This document shows positions 1 through 9,178 of a stretch of 44,211 bases of DNA, one piece after another (the stretch's first letter is position 1; every line of letters starts with the position of its first letter). Under the pieces are notes generated by a model, which made no database searches, was not told the origin of the DNA, and saw nothing but the letters and a program-made list of their open reading frames with translations. The DNA comes from Microbulbifer okhotskensis (lineage in GTDB: Bacteria; Pseudomonadota; Gammaproteobacteria; Pseudomonadales; Cellvibrionaceae): the NCBI RefSeq assembly GCF_023895975.1, contig NZ_JALBWM010000030.1, positions 1 to 44,211 of the forward strand. Reading direction: 5' to 3'. Made by a program: the position numbers and the translations under genes.

Positions 1-54
1 AGCGCAACCTTGCCAAGGTTGAGGTCGCCGGTTCGAACCCGGTTTCCCGCTCCA
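1..54 (+). tRNA. tRNA-Gly(GCC), 3' part
   Basis: This is the 3' three-quarters of a tRNA; the acceptor 5' strand and most of the D arm lie outside the window. The anticodon stem is 5-9/17-21 and the loop 10-16 carries GCC at 12-14. The T arm contains GTTCGAACC and the encoded CCA is at 52-54. The sequence closely matches gammaproteobacterial tRNA-Gly(GCC). A rho-independent terminator follows immediately. Confidence 0.93.
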
Positions 55-58
55 AATA

Positions 59-90
59 AAAAGCCGCTCAATCGAGCGGCTTTTTGTTTT
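59..90 (+). terminator. Rho-independent terminator after tRNA-Gly
   Basis: An inverted repeat of AAGCCGCTC and GAGCGGCTT around a four-base loop is followed by a T-rich run. It sits directly behind the tRNA-Gly CCA end, so it probably ends the tRNA transcript. Confidence 0.9.
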
Positions 91-274
91 TCCGATATAT
101 TACTTCTTAGTCTGCGGCTTGCACTGTTACATCTGCGCTTCTGGGTGTATCCAAAAGTGCTTGAGTGTCCTGCTTGCTAGAGGGGGATGTACGCGGCAAA
201 AATCCTATTTCCCTTCAAGTTGAAATTATTCGGGCAAGCGCATTGAATGACGCTCCCCACAACAGGAGTGAGAG

Positions 275-1210
275 ATGAGCGCTGCGCTATCGATCCACAA
301 TTTACAAAAGTCTTACGACAACGGCTTTCAGGCGCTCAAAGGCATCAGCTTTGAAGTCTTGCCGGGAGACTTCTTTGCACTGTTGGGCCCCAACGGGGCG
401 GGAAAATCTACCACGATAGGGATTATTTGCTCGCTGGTGCGTAAAAGTGGTGGGACAGTATCGATCTTTGGTATAGATATCGATGATGATTTTGCCGCTG
501 CCAAGCGCCTTTTGGGGGTTGTCCCGCAAGAATTTAACTTCAGCCAGTTTGAGAAGGTGTACGACATTGTCGTGACCCAGGGTGGCTTTTACGGCATGCC
601 GCGCAAGTTGGCGGAAGAGCGTACAGAAAAATACCTGAAACAGCTGGGCCTTTGGGATAAGCGTGCGACTCAGGCGCGTATGTTATCCGGGGGGATGAAG
701 CGCAGGTTGATGATCGCACGGGCGCTGATTCACGAGCCCAAGCTGTTGATCTTGGATGAACCTACCGCCGGGGTTGATATTGAACTGCGTCGTTCGATGT
801 GGAGTTTCCTAGAAAAAATCAACGAACAGGGAACCACCATTATCCTTACGACTCATTACCTGGAGGAGGCTGAGAGCCTCTGTCGCAATATTGCCATTAT
901 CGACAAGGGTACTATTGTCGAAAACACCTCGATCAAGTCGCTGTTAAAAACACTCAACCGCGAAACTTTTATCTTTGACTGCAGTGAGTCTCTTTCTGAG
1001 TGTCCGAGCTTGCCCGGATATGAAGCGCGCCTGCGGGATAGTCATTCCATAGAGGTCACTATTGAAAAGGGGCAGTCTCTCACCGAGGTGTTTGGGTCTC
1101 TACAGCAGCAGGGTGTCACTGTTACCAGTATGCGCAATCGCGCCAACCGCTTGGAAGAGTTATTCCTGTCCATGTTGTCAGAAGAAAAAATGTCGGGGCT
1201 TGAAGAGTGA
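275..1210 (+). CDS. yadG: ABC-2 type transporter ATP-binding protein, YadG-like
   Basis: This is the ATPase of a two-gene ABC-2 exporter. Walker A (GPNGAGKST) is at residues 38-46, the LSGG signature at 137-140, and Walker B ends in LILDEP with D161/E162, followed by an H-loop TTHYLEE. Length (311 aa) and order match E. coli YadG/YadH. The ATG is preceded by an AGGAG-type ribosome binding site. The stop overlaps the GTG start of the permease gene by four bases, so the two are translationally coupled. The substrate is unknown; the family includes drug and polysaccharide exporters. Confidence 0.9.
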   Translation: MSAALSIHNLQKSYDNGFQALKGISFEVLPGDFFALLGPNGAGKSTTIGIICSLVRKSGGTVSIFGIDIDDDFAAAKRLLGVVPQEFNFSQFEKVYDIVVTQGGFYGMPRKLAEERTEKYLKQLGLWDKRATQARMLSGGMKRRLMIARALIHEPKLLILDEPTAGVDIELRRSMWSFLEKINEQGTTIILTTHYLEEAESLCRNIAIIDKGTIVENTSIKSLLKTLNRETFIFDCSESLSECPSLPGYEARLRDSHSIEVTIEKGQSLTEVFGSLQQQGVTVTSMRNRANRLEELFLSMLSEEKMSGLEE

Positions 1211-1980
1211 AAGGCAATTTAATCTGGGTATCGTTTAGTACGATCTTCCGCCGTGAAATCCGGCGCTTTATGCGTATCTGGCCCCAGACGCTGGTGCCTC
1301 CCGTTATCACTATGTCGCTGTATTTTGTGATTTTCGGTTCCCTAATAGGTCGGCGTATCGGGGAAATGGGGGGATACCCGTATATAGAGTTTGTTGTGCC
1401 GGGCCTGATTATGATGTCGGTAATTACCAACTCATATGCCAATGTGGTCTCTTCTTTTTACAGTGCAAAATTCCAGCGCAGTATTGAGGAGCTTCTGGTT
1501 TCGCCAACGCCTAACTGGGTGATTATGGCGGGTTATGTTCTGGGGGGGGTGTCGCGAGGCTTGATTGTCGGCCTGATTGTGACTTTGGTGGCGATGTTTT
1601 TTACTTCGCTCACGATTGAGCACGTCGCGGTTACTGTGGCTATCGTATTCCTCACTGCGGTACTGTTTTCTCTGGCTGGATTTATCAACGCTATATTTGC
1701 CAACAGTTTTGATGCGATTTCCATTGTTCCGACATTTGTATTAACCCCTCTCACTTACCTGGGCGGTGTTTTCTATTCTGTCGATCTGCTCTCGCCATTT
1801 TGGCAGGGGTTATCGAAGCTCAACCCGATACTTTATATGGTGAACTCCTTCCGATACGGCATATTGGGTGTTTCCGATATTAATGTTGCCTGGGCATTTG
1901 TTGGCGTTTTGGCATTTATTGCGCTGCTTGCAGCCTGGGGGCTTCACCTGATGGGCCATGGCAAGCGACTGAGGTATTGA
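1207..1980 (+). CDS. yadH: ABC-2 type transporter permease, YadH-like
   Basis: This 257-residue inner-membrane protein has about six hydrophobic segments and the ABC2_membrane layout, including the region around EFVVPGLIMMSVI and a conserved PLTYLGGVFYSVDLLP-like stretch near the end of the core. It starts with GTG inside a GTGA overlap with the upstream ATPase gene, which marks it as the membrane partner of that protein. It should form the translocation pore; the exported compound cannot be read from the sequence. queF follows after seven bases, so all three genes may share a transcript. Confidence 0.9.
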   Translation: MKGNLIWVSFSTIFRREIRRFMRIWPQTLVPPVITMSLYFVIFGSLIGRRIGEMGGYPYIEFVVPGLIMMSVITNSYANVVSSFYSAKFQRSIEELLVSPTPNWVIMAGYVLGGVSRGLIVGLIVTLVAMFFTSLTIEHVAVTVAIVFLTAVLFSLAGFINAIFANSFDAISIVPTFVLTPLTYLGGVFYSVDLLSPFWQGLSKLNPILYMVNSFRYGILGVSDINVAWAFVGVLAFIALLAAWGLHLMGHGKRLRY

Positions 1981-1987
1981 GAAAGTT

Positions 1988-2818
1988 ATGACAAGAGAAG
2001 ACTGGCAAAATCTCCCCCTGGGGCGTGAGACGACTTACGGGTCCACTTACAACCCGGAATTATTACAGCCTATTCAGCGCTCTGTTTCCCGTGCGCAGTT
2101 GGGACTTTCTGCTGGCGCTTTGCCTTTCTTTGGTGAAGACGAATGGTGGGGTTTTGAACTCTCCTGGCTAAACCCCAGAGGTAAGCCACAGGTTGCGGTT
2201 GCACGCTTCAGCTTTCCGGCGGAAAGTTCCTGCATGGTGGAGTCCAAGTCCTTCAAGCTGTATTTGAACTCCTTCAACCAGAGTAAGTTTGAATCCTGGC
2301 GATTGGTCCAGGATGCTTTGATCCGGGATCTGAGCGCGGCGGTAGGTACCAGTGTTGGCATCACCCTGATGGATGTTGAAAATGCGGCTTTGGCCGTTGA
2401 GAAGCCAGAGGGTTATTGCCTCGACCATCTAGATATCGGGGTTGATGAATACGAACCCGCCTCAGCACTTCTGTCACTGGATGACGGCGAAGAGGATGTT
2501 AGCGAAACCCTGTACAGCCACCTGTTGCGCAGCAATTGTCCGGTAACCGGTCAGCCGGACTGGGCTACCCTAATGGTGGAGTATAAGGGGCCGGCGTTGA
2601 AGCGCGAAGCGCTCCTGGCTTACATTATTTCCTTTCGCGAGCACCAGGATTTCCACGAGCACTGTGTGGAGCGGATTTTTTGTGATTTGCAGCAATTGGC
2701 AGACTTTACGGAGCTGACGGTTTGCGCTCGTTACACTCGCCGGGGTGGCTTGGATATTAATCCGCTGAGGTCAACCCGTATCGAGAAACGCTTACCTCCC
2801 CGATTTGCCCGCCAGTAG
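1988..2818 (+). CDS. queF: NADPH-dependent 7-cyano-7-deazaguanine reductase (QueF, long form)
   Basis: QueF reduces preQ0 to preQ1 in queuosine biosynthesis for tRNA modification in the cytoplasm. At 276 residues it is the long, tandem T-fold form typical of gammaproteobacteria. The catalytic cysteine is C184 in SNCPVTGQPDW, with D191 next to it and H223/E224 in FREHQDFHEHC. The NADPH motif ESKSFKLYLNSFN starts at E85. These correspond to C190, D197, H229 and E230 of E. coli QueF. It lies seven bases behind yadH, probably as a co-transcribed passenger. Confidence 0.95.
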   Translation: MTREDWQNLPLGRETTYGSTYNPELLQPIQRSVSRAQLGLSAGALPFFGEDEWWGFELSWLNPRGKPQVAVARFSFPAESSCMVESKSFKLYLNSFNQSKFESWRLVQDALIRDLSAAVGTSVGITLMDVENAALAVEKPEGYCLDHLDIGVDEYEPASALLSLDDGEEDVSETLYSHLLRSNCPVTGQPDWATLMVEYKGPALKREALLAYIISFREHQDFHEHCVERIFCDLQQLADFTELTVCARYTRRGGLDINPLRSTRIEKRLPPRFARQ

Positions 2819-3037
2819 ACTTTTCCCTTCCTCGGTAGTAACGCCGTCGCTGATCGAAACTTGGCGGTGTTGCTGACCACCTCTATTAGAATATTATCCT
2901 TTAGATTTCCTGCGAGTTTGTCTTAGCTAACAGATCTTGGCGCTATTCATTCTTAAGCTACGCTTCCCAGATAGGCTGGAGAAAAATAGGCAGCGTTTTT
3001 TTGCCGGCCCTGCAGGAGGTGGAGTCGAGGCTGATAG

Positions 3038-4585
3038 ATGGAGATCAATGCGCAATCACCAATGATCCCTGCGGCGGTAATCGGTATAACCCAACTCCTT
3101 TTCGCCGAGCTCTCGACTGCAGAAGTTTATGTGAAAGCCGATGATTTGATACGGGTGATAGAGGCTCAGCAACAGCAGTTGGAAGAGCAGGAAGCCCAAA
3201 TCCAGCGCCAAAAAGCCGATCTTGAAGCCCTGCGAAAACAAGTTGAAAAATTGCATCGGGCGCGCCCATCCCCGTCGCCTCCACAGGCTCCACCATCACA
3301 GGACCCACCACCACAGAGCAGTGAGGCACCGGTAAACGAGCAGGACCTCGACGAGTTACACCACCAGATCGAGCAGCTCCGTAGAGATATTCCATCGAAT
3401 TCTCTACCGCCACCGCGTGCAAAATTCGACCAAGCTGTCAGTGAACAGAGTGATATTGAGGCGGTGATCTCCAGTGCGGCAACCGATTGGCCGGGCTCTA
3501 TCCCTTTGTTGGGGAGCGCTATGAAAGTGAAGATCAGTGGTTATGCTGATTTGGATGCGAATTACGATACCGATGCGCTTGTGAGCCCCGCACAGTTTGT
3601 ACCAGCCGATATTGTCACTTTCGATAAAACCGCAGCGGAGGGGGCCGATGGCCAGACATCCTTTACGGTGCAGACCTCCCGCATCTTGTTTGAGACGAAA
3701 ACCCCATGGAATGGCCGCGAGTTTAAAACGATTATCTCCATGGATTTCCTGCAGGATCCCAGCGTCACTACTCCAAACCCCCGTATGCGCAAAGCTTATG
3801 GGGAAGTCAGCAATGTCTTGTGGGGCGGTAGTGTTTTGGTCGGTCAGGATTGGACAACCTTTGCAGACCTGGTGGCAATTCCCAATACTTTAGATTTTCA
3901 GGGTCCAAATTCGGTGATTGGATTGCGGCACTCTATGGTGCGTTGGCACAAACAATATGGACCTCAATATCACTTTAAAGTAGCGATAGAAGCGCCTGAC
4001 TCACAAATCTTTGAAGAGGCATTGGAAGTAGCCCGGTGGCCCGATACAGTTTTTGTCTTGGTTTCCGAAACCGGCCAAATGCACCTTCAGGCGGGTTTGG
4101 TGTTAAGGGATTTACGTGCAAGTGGTGATCCGGATTCTGCGGTGTCAACGACTGGCTGGGGATTCAATTTAAGTGGTACTTTCAATATGCCCGGTGCGCT
4201 CTCCCAGGATCTTCTCTCTTATTCTGTTTCATTTGGCGAGGGCTATAGTGGTCTTCTGAACGATGCGCCTCCAGATGCGGCTTACGATATATATAACAAT
4301 TCTTTGGAGGCGCTCCCGACATCTGCTTGGTATTTGGGTTACCAGCATTGGTGGACACCCTGCTTATACACGGTGGCGACTTACGGCAGGGTGAGACAAA
4401 AAAATTATGATTTCCAGCCGGGTATTTCTTATAAGAAAACACAATATCGGAGTATTAATTTAACTTGGACGCCTTTTCCCCGCTGGTTGGTGGGAATAGA
4501 GGCTCTGTATGGTGTCCGTCAAGACAAGAATGGTGACAGAGGGTCTCTCTGGCGCACTCAGTTTACGACCAGAGTTACTTTTTAG
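3038..4585 (+). CDS. DcaP-like outer-membrane porin with N-terminal coiled coil
   Basis: The 515-residue protein has a short hydrophobic N-terminal segment (about residues 8-27), a Gln/Glu/Lys-rich coiled coil (about 40-75), a Pro/Ser-rich linker (about 76-105), and then a long alternating beta-barrel region ending in aromatic Phe (VTF). This matches DcaP-family trimeric porins, which carry a periplasmic coiled coil and import small, often anionic, substrates. The ATG directly follows an in-frame TAG, so no earlier start exists in this frame. The signal peptide is poor because no basic residues precede the hydrophobic core. A purine-rich AGGAGG lies about 20 bases upstream, further than usual. 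The family call rests on layout, not alignment. Confidence 0.75.
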   Translation: MEINAQSPMIPAAVIGITQLLFAELSTAEVYVKADDLIRVIEAQQQQLEEQEAQIQRQKADLEALRKQVEKLHRARPSPSPPQAPPSQDPPPQSSEAPVNEQDLDELHHQIEQLRRDIPSNSLPPPRAKFDQAVSEQSDIEAVISSAATDWPGSIPLLGSAMKVKISGYADLDANYDTDALVSPAQFVPADIVTFDKTAAEGADGQTSFTVQTSRILFETKTPWNGREFKTIISMDFLQDPSVTTPNPRMRKAYGEVSNVLWGGSVLVGQDWTTFADLVAIPNTLDFQGPNSVIGLRHSMVRWHKQYGPQYHFKVAIEAPDSQIFEEALEVARWPDTVFVLVSETGQMHLQAGLVLRDLRASGDPDSAVSTTGWGFNLSGTFNMPGALSQDLLSYSVSFGEGYSGLLNDAPPDAAYDIYNNSLEALPTSAWYLGYQHWWTPCLYTVATYGRVRQKNYDFQPGISYKKTQYRSINLTWTPFPRWLVGIEALYGVRQDKNGDRGSLWRTQFTTRVTF

Positions 4586-4604
4586 GCTGAGTTCGGAGGG
4601 GCTT

Positions 4605-5216
4605 GTGGAATTTCAGGTAGAGCGTGGAAATGGTATGAGGAGGCTGCGACTTGGCGTGTACAAGCTGAGGGTTATCCAGTTGGTTTGTAGTCTCTTTGTA
4701 TTTTCCCTTCTATGGGGTTGGACTACAACAAATACCGTTGTTACCTACGTCTGGCACTCCCCCTATATCAATAGTCAAAACTTAGGAAAAACTCTGGTGC
4801 TGGCTTATACGCTGATTCCGCAGCCTTTGCAGGGTGTGAGTGTTGAGCGCGAGTGGGTATCACAGTTGCAGGAGTCGGGTATAGATGCTCATTCCTGGAG
4901 CGCATTGGCGCCAATGATCGGTATTCCTTCAATGAGGGAAATTACACGAGTTCTGAAGGGCGGGGGCTTTGATACATTACTGGTCACCCAGCTTTTGGCA
5001 CTCAAACAAACTGACCCCCATACCCGCAATGCTTCTGTCGCGATCGTTGAGACCCGTCTCTATATTGCACCCGATGATGATGTGTATTGGTCCGTGCAGT
5101 CCGAGACATTTTTGTACCGCTACAGCGGGCAGGAATTGCGTCATCCGAGCCGGAGAGATCTATACCAATTTGTGCAAACTATGATGCGCACTATGGCGGG
5201 GAGTGGCGTGCTTTAA
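4605..5216 (+). CDS. Unknown exported protein resembling lipoproteins with a W-x-P-Y motif
   Basis: I chose the GTG at 4605 because a strong GGAGGGG lies four bases upstream; earlier starts would run into the porin gene. The protein (203 aa) has a basic N-terminus, one hydrophobic segment (about residues 23-41) and a periplasmic domain. The start of that domain (TTNTVVTYVWHSPYI, then KTLVLAYT, then SGIDAHSWSALAP and GFDTLLVTQL) resembles a family of uncharacterised proteobacterial lipoproteins. The usual lipobox cysteine is missing here (LLWGWTTT), so it may be membrane-anchored or periplasmic instead. Function is unknown. It sits 19 bases behind the porin and about 215 bases before cyoA. Confidence 0.7.
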   Translation: MEFQVERGNGMRRLRLGVYKLRVIQLVCSLFVFSLLWGWTTTNTVVTYVWHSPYINSQNLGKTLVLAYTLIPQPLQGVSVEREWVSQLQESGIDAHSWSALAPMIGIPSMREITRVLKGGGFDTLLVTQLLALKQTDPHTRNASVAIVETRLYIAPDDDVYWSVQSETFLYRYSGQELRHPSRRDLYQFVQTMMRTMAGSGVL

Positions 5217-5430
5217 CTGACATTTGGCAAAACCCTTCCGTGGAACTACTCAGCAGCCTGCTAAAGTCTGAGAGTTAAACCTCTAAAGAAAACCTGTGTT
5301 CAGCTATTCTGGTGAGACAAACTACTAGATAGCGTACCTGCCTTTCAGGGTGCTTGGCAGTAGCGACATGGAATTCAGTGCGTTGGCGGCTATTTATGTC
5401 AGTTGACGACTTTTGTCGGTAGGCTATGCA

Positions 5431-6468
5431 ATGGATTGGTATCTAAAACCTTCAGGTTTTTTTGCTCTAAAACGTATGGACTTGCAGAGGTGCAAGAAAG
5501 TTTGCCCTTCTGGCGTTAGCTATTACCTACTCACCCTTATATTGGGCTGTCTATTCCTGTCCCAGGCAGCATCTGCGTCTGAAACTTTTTTGATGCCACT
5601 GGGCCCTGTGGCTGAAGAACAAAAAGTCCACTTTTTTTGGGCTATGGCGTTGACCATGGTCGCGATTCTTCCAGTATTTATTCTGGTGCCGGTAATTTTA
5701 TTCAAATATCGTCGCAAAAAGGGGCGTGGTTTTTATGCACCCAAGTGGGAGACTTACGGACCCCTTGAATTGATTATGTGGGGAGTCCCATTTCTGGTAA
5801 TCATTGTGTTGTCAGTGATGTTGTGGCGTGCAACGGCACGACTTGACCCTTACAAGGAAATCCAGGGCGTTGTTCCCCCGATCAAAGTGCAGGTCGTGGG
5901 GCTGGACTGGAAGTGGTTGTTTATCTATCCAGAATTGGATATTGCTACTGTCGGGGAGTTGGTTGTTCCCGTGCACACCCCGATATCCATGATCTTGACC
6001 AGTGATACGGTCATGCAGTCCTTTTTTATTTCGGCATTAGCTGGACAAATTTATGTGATGCCGGGTATGACCACCCAACTCAATTTTATCGCCTCAAAAA
6101 CCGGTGAAACAGAAGGAGAGAATACTCAATACACCGGTGATGGATTTGCAGATCAGAAATTTAATGTGCAGGTAGTGAATAGTGATAACTTTGACCGATG
6201 GGTACAGAGAGTGCACTCAACCGGAATTGAGTTGTCGACTGAAAATTATAATCGCTTGGCACAACGAACAACAAAAAAACAAGCGCATGGGGAATTGGCC
6301 ACCGCACAGATGCCTGAAAAAGTGATCTACTTTACTCTGCCGGGCACTCAGCTATTTCATGAAATTGTTATGCGCTATCACTCCGGTAAGCCGTTGAGTA
6401 TTGAAGATCAACCGGGTACGGAAAAATTTGGGCGCGGCAAAGAAGATGTTGAAGGAGTCCAGCCATGA
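5431..6468 (+). CDS. cyoA: Cytochrome bo3-type ubiquinol oxidase subunit II (CyoA)
   Basis: CyoA is the periplasmic-domain subunit of the terminal quinol oxidase. After an N-terminal signal region come two transmembrane helices and a cupredoxin domain with the family motif GLDWKWLFIYPE. The CuA ligands (the two cysteines of cytochrome c oxidases) are absent from the segment TQYTGDGFADQKFNVQVVNS, so this is a quinol, not cytochrome c, oxidase. The start is uncertain: ATG 5431 has a weak AGG upstream, ATG 5476 also leaves a full signal region, and a TTG at 5413 is possible. An ILGC sequence could be a relaxed lipobox, as E. coli CyoA is a lipoprotein. The stop overlaps cyoB (ATGA). Confidence 0.92.
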   Translation: MDWYLKPSGFFALKRMDLQRCKKVCPSGVSYYLLTLILGCLFLSQAASASETFLMPLGPVAEEQKVHFFWAMALTMVAILPVFILVPVILFKYRRKKGRGFYAPKWETYGPLELIMWGVPFLVIIVLSVMLWRATARLDPYKEIQGVVPPIKVQVVGLDWKWLFIYPELDIATVGELVVPVHTPISMILTSDTVMQSFFISALAGQIYVMPGMTTQLNFIASKTGETEGENTQYTGDGFADQKFNVQVVNSDNFDRWVQRVHSTGIELSTENYNRLAQRTTKKQAHGELATAQMPEKVIYFTLPGTQLFHEIVMRYHSGKPLSIEDQPGTEKFGRGKEDVEGVQP

Positions 6469-8540
6469 GCGCTACTGAACACGGTTGGCTGGGCAAACTC
6501 AGTTGGGAATCCCTGGTATTCAGTAATTTCCTGGAAAGCCCCTCTATTAATGAGGCCGTTGCTAGTGCTGCGGGTTCTCTTGTTATTCTTGCGAGTATTG
6601 CCATCCTGGGATTGCTGACCTGGTATAGGCTCTGGGGCCCCCTTTGGCGTGATTGGCTGACCAGTACAGATCACAAAAAGATCGGTATTATGTATATCGT
6701 TTTTGCGATTGTGATGTTAGTTCGTGGTTTGCTGGAAGGAATGGTGATGCGTGCTCAGCAGGCTGCGGCACCTGATGGTTTTCTCCATGCGGATCATTTT
6801 GCCCAGTTATTCAGTACCCATGGCACCATTATGGTGTTTTTTGTCGCTGTCCCCTTTCTTGTGGGGCTGATTAATTTTGCTATGCCACTGCAGATAGGTG
6901 CTCGCGACGTTGCATTTCCTGTGCTCAATCAAATCAGTCTGGCTGTCACGGTTTCTTCAGGAATTCTGTTGATGGTCTCACTGGTCGTGGGACAATTCTC
7001 CACGGGCGGTTGGTCAGCCTACCCACCTTACACTGGAGGGGATTTTAGTCCGGGCGTTGGGCCGGACTATTGGATTTGGGCCATCGTATTTTCTGGCGCA
7101 GGCACAACGTTGACGGGGATAAATTTCACGGTGACGGTCTACAAATGTCGTGGACCCGGTATGCATTTGTTCCGCATGCCACTGTTTTGCTGGACCGTGC
7201 TCTGTGCTTCAATTTTGATGATTTTTGCAATGCCTCCGCTCAGTGTTGCAGCGCTGATGCTAGGGCTTGACCGCTATCTGGATTTTCACTTTTTCACCAA
7301 TGATCTTGGTGGAAATATGATGAATTACGCCAATCTGTTTTGGTTATTTGGACACCCGGAGGTCTACCTGCTGGTATTGCCAGCGTATGGTATTTTTTCT
7401 GAAGTTTTCTCCACTTATTCGGCAAAGACTCTGTACGGTTATAAGTCGCTGGTTATTGCCACCATGTGTATTGCTATCTTGTCATTTACCGTTTGGTTGC
7501 ATCACTTTTTCACCATGGGACAGAGTCCCACAATCAATATTGCTTTTGGTATTGCTACCATGTTGATTGCGGTGCCGACCGGGGTAAAAGTTTACGACTG
7601 GATGGCGACTATGTATCGAGGGCGTATTAGATTTACAACGCCAATGGTTTACGCCATTGGATTTTTGATTTTATTTGTTATCGGGGGATTGTCGGGTGTG
7701 ATTCTTGCTAACCCGACAGTCGATTTCCAGGTTCATAATACACTGTTTTTAGTTGCTCATTTTCATAATGTTCTGATACCTGGCGTGCTGTTTGGAATAT
7801 TAGCAGGGTACAACTATTGGTTCCCCAAGGCGTTCGGATTCCGCCTCAACGATAAGCTGGGGAGACTTTCGGCATACCTGTGGTTCGCAGGCTTTATGCT
7901 GACATTTTTTCCGCTCTATGTTGCAGGCTTATTGGGTATGCCACGGCGCTCCTTCACTTATGCCGATCTTACCTTCAAGCCTTATATGATCGTGGCCTTT
8001 ATTGGCGCTATGGTGGTATTGGCCGCACTGATTACATTAGTTGTGCAGTTTTTGGTGAGCATCAGGGATAGACATAAAACACGTGTTCCCGTCGGCGATC
8101 CTTGGGATGGCCGTTCGTTAGAATGGGCTTCACCTGCCCCCGTACCGGCTTATAACTTTGTAGAGCTACCGACGGTTACCGATAGAGATGAGTTCAGCGA
8201 GGCAAAAGAGCATGGTCGTGCCTATCAGCGGCCAAAAAATTACCGGGACATTGAGCTTCCAAAAAATAACCCACTTGGATTTATTTTATGTGTGACCAGT
8301 GGCATTCTGATGTTTGCCTTGGTTTGGTATATCTGGTGGCTCGCACTGATTTCTGCATTGGCGATTTTGATCGCTGTTATTGCCTCGACTTTTCGCAAAG
8401 AGACCGAATACATTATTCCTGCCAGTCAATTGGAGAAGGATACCGAAGCCTGGCTAGCCCTGGTTGAAAAAAGCGAAGCGGTTAGCCGGGACCTGGAAGA
8501 TTCTCCACGAAATGTAGGTTATTCCAAGTTGGAACTCTAG
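6465..8540 (+). CDS. cyoB: Cytochrome bo3-type ubiquinol oxidase subunit I (CyoB)
   Basis: The 691-residue haem-copper subunit reduces oxygen and pumps protons. Visible motifs are HPEVY (CuB His and cross-linked Tyr), VWLHHFFTMG (two CuB His), PTGVK (K-channel Lys) and VAHFHNV (haem ligands). H119 is the low-spin haem ligand in STHG. At the quinol site, R87, H111 and Q114 match E. coli R71, H98 and Q101, but the position of D75 is E91. It starts inside an ATGA overlap with cyoA and is followed by cyoC after eight bases. Confidence 0.97.
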   Translation: MSATEHGWLGKLSWESLVFSNFLESPSINEAVASAAGSLVILASIAILGLLTWYRLWGPLWRDWLTSTDHKKIGIMYIVFAIVMLVRGLLEGMVMRAQQAAAPDGFLHADHFAQLFSTHGTIMVFFVAVPFLVGLINFAMPLQIGARDVAFPVLNQISLAVTVSSGILLMVSLVVGQFSTGGWSAYPPYTGGDFSPGVGPDYWIWAIVFSGAGTTLTGINFTVTVYKCRGPGMHLFRMPLFCWTVLCASILMIFAMPPLSVAALMLGLDRYLDFHFFTNDLGGNMMNYANLFWLFGHPEVYLLVLPAYGIFSEVFSTYSAKTLYGYKSLVIATMCIAILSFTVWLHHFFTMGQSPTINIAFGIATMLIAVPTGVKVYDWMATMYRGRIRFTTPMVYAIGFLILFVIGGLSGVILANPTVDFQVHNTLFLVAHFHNVLIPGVLFGILAGYNYWFPKAFGFRLNDKLGRLSAYLWFAGFMLTFFPLYVAGLLGMPRRSFTYADLTFKPYMIVAFIGAMVVLAALITLVVQFLVSIRDRHKTRVPVGDPWDGRSLEWASPAPVPAYNFVELPTVTDRDEFSEAKEHGRAYQRPKNYRDIELPKNNPLGFILCVTSGILMFALVWYIWWLALISALAILIAVIASTFRKETEYIIPASQLEKDTEAWLALVEKSEAVSRDLEDSPRNVGYSKLEL

Positions 8541-8548
8541 GTTTTCAA

Positions 8549-9178
8549 ATGAATCTCAGCTCATCTAGTAAAAGTCCGGGGAGTATCGGCAACGCCCACG
8601 AAGCTGCCCACAGAGATCCCGCTGTGGTGATCTTTGGTTTTTGGGTGTTTATGATGAGCGACCTGATTTTCTTCGGTGTGGTGTTTGCCATCTACATCAC
8701 CATGGTGGGGGCTACTGCAGGAGGCCCAGGGCCTAAGGAGCTCTTTGATTTTGGCAGTTTGTTCGCACAGACCATGCTCCTTTTGACCAGCAGCCTGACC
8801 GTGGGTATTGCCACAGTCACCATGAGGCATGAGCGCAGCCGCGCCAGCTTTTTGTTCTGGGTGGTGATTACCCTGCTGCTGGGAATAGGGTTTCTGACGC
8901 TGGAGTTATATGACTTTTCTGAAATGGCCTCGAAAGGTGGTGTGCCTTCACGCAGTGGTTATCTGTCTGCCTTTTTTGGACTGGTGCCGTTGCACGGTCT
9001 GCATGTCACTTTTGGTTGTTTGTGGATGCTGGTGTTGATCGCCCAGGTTTTTACGATGGGCATGGGGCAGGTGGTTAAGTTGCGCTTCTTACGCTTGGCG
9101 CTATTTTGGCACTTCCTGGATTTGATATGGATCGGTATTTTTTCGATCGTTTATTTCGGTGGGTGGGTATATGGCTAA
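8549..9178 (+). CDS. cyoC: Cytochrome bo3-type ubiquinol oxidase subunit III (CyoC)
   Basis: This 209-residue protein has five predicted transmembrane helices and the subunit III features: an N-terminal loop with HRDPAVVIFGFWVFMMSDLIFF, a conserved acidic residue in GFLTLELYDF, LVPLHGLHVTFG, and a C-terminal LFWHFLDLIWIGIFSIVY. It matches E. coli CyoC (204 aa) in length and order. It supports the catalytic subunit of the oxidase. Its end overlaps the cyoD start by eight bases. Confidence 0.95.
   Translation: MNLSSSSKSPGSIGNAHEAAHRDPAVVIFGFWVFMMSDLIFFGVVFAIYITMVGATAGGPGPKELFDFGSLFAQTMLLLTSSLTVGIATVTMRHERSRASFLFWVVITLLLGIGFLTLELYDFSEMASKGGVPSRSGYLSAFFGLVPLHGLHVTFGCLWMLVLIAQVFTMGMGQVVKLRFLRLALFWHFLDLIWIGIFSIVYFGGWVYG

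Noticed and set aside
5413..5475. Longer N-terminus of CyoA from TTG 5413
   Set aside because: No good RBS, and the added residues lack signal-peptide or family character; ATG starts at 5431 or 5476 are more plausible.
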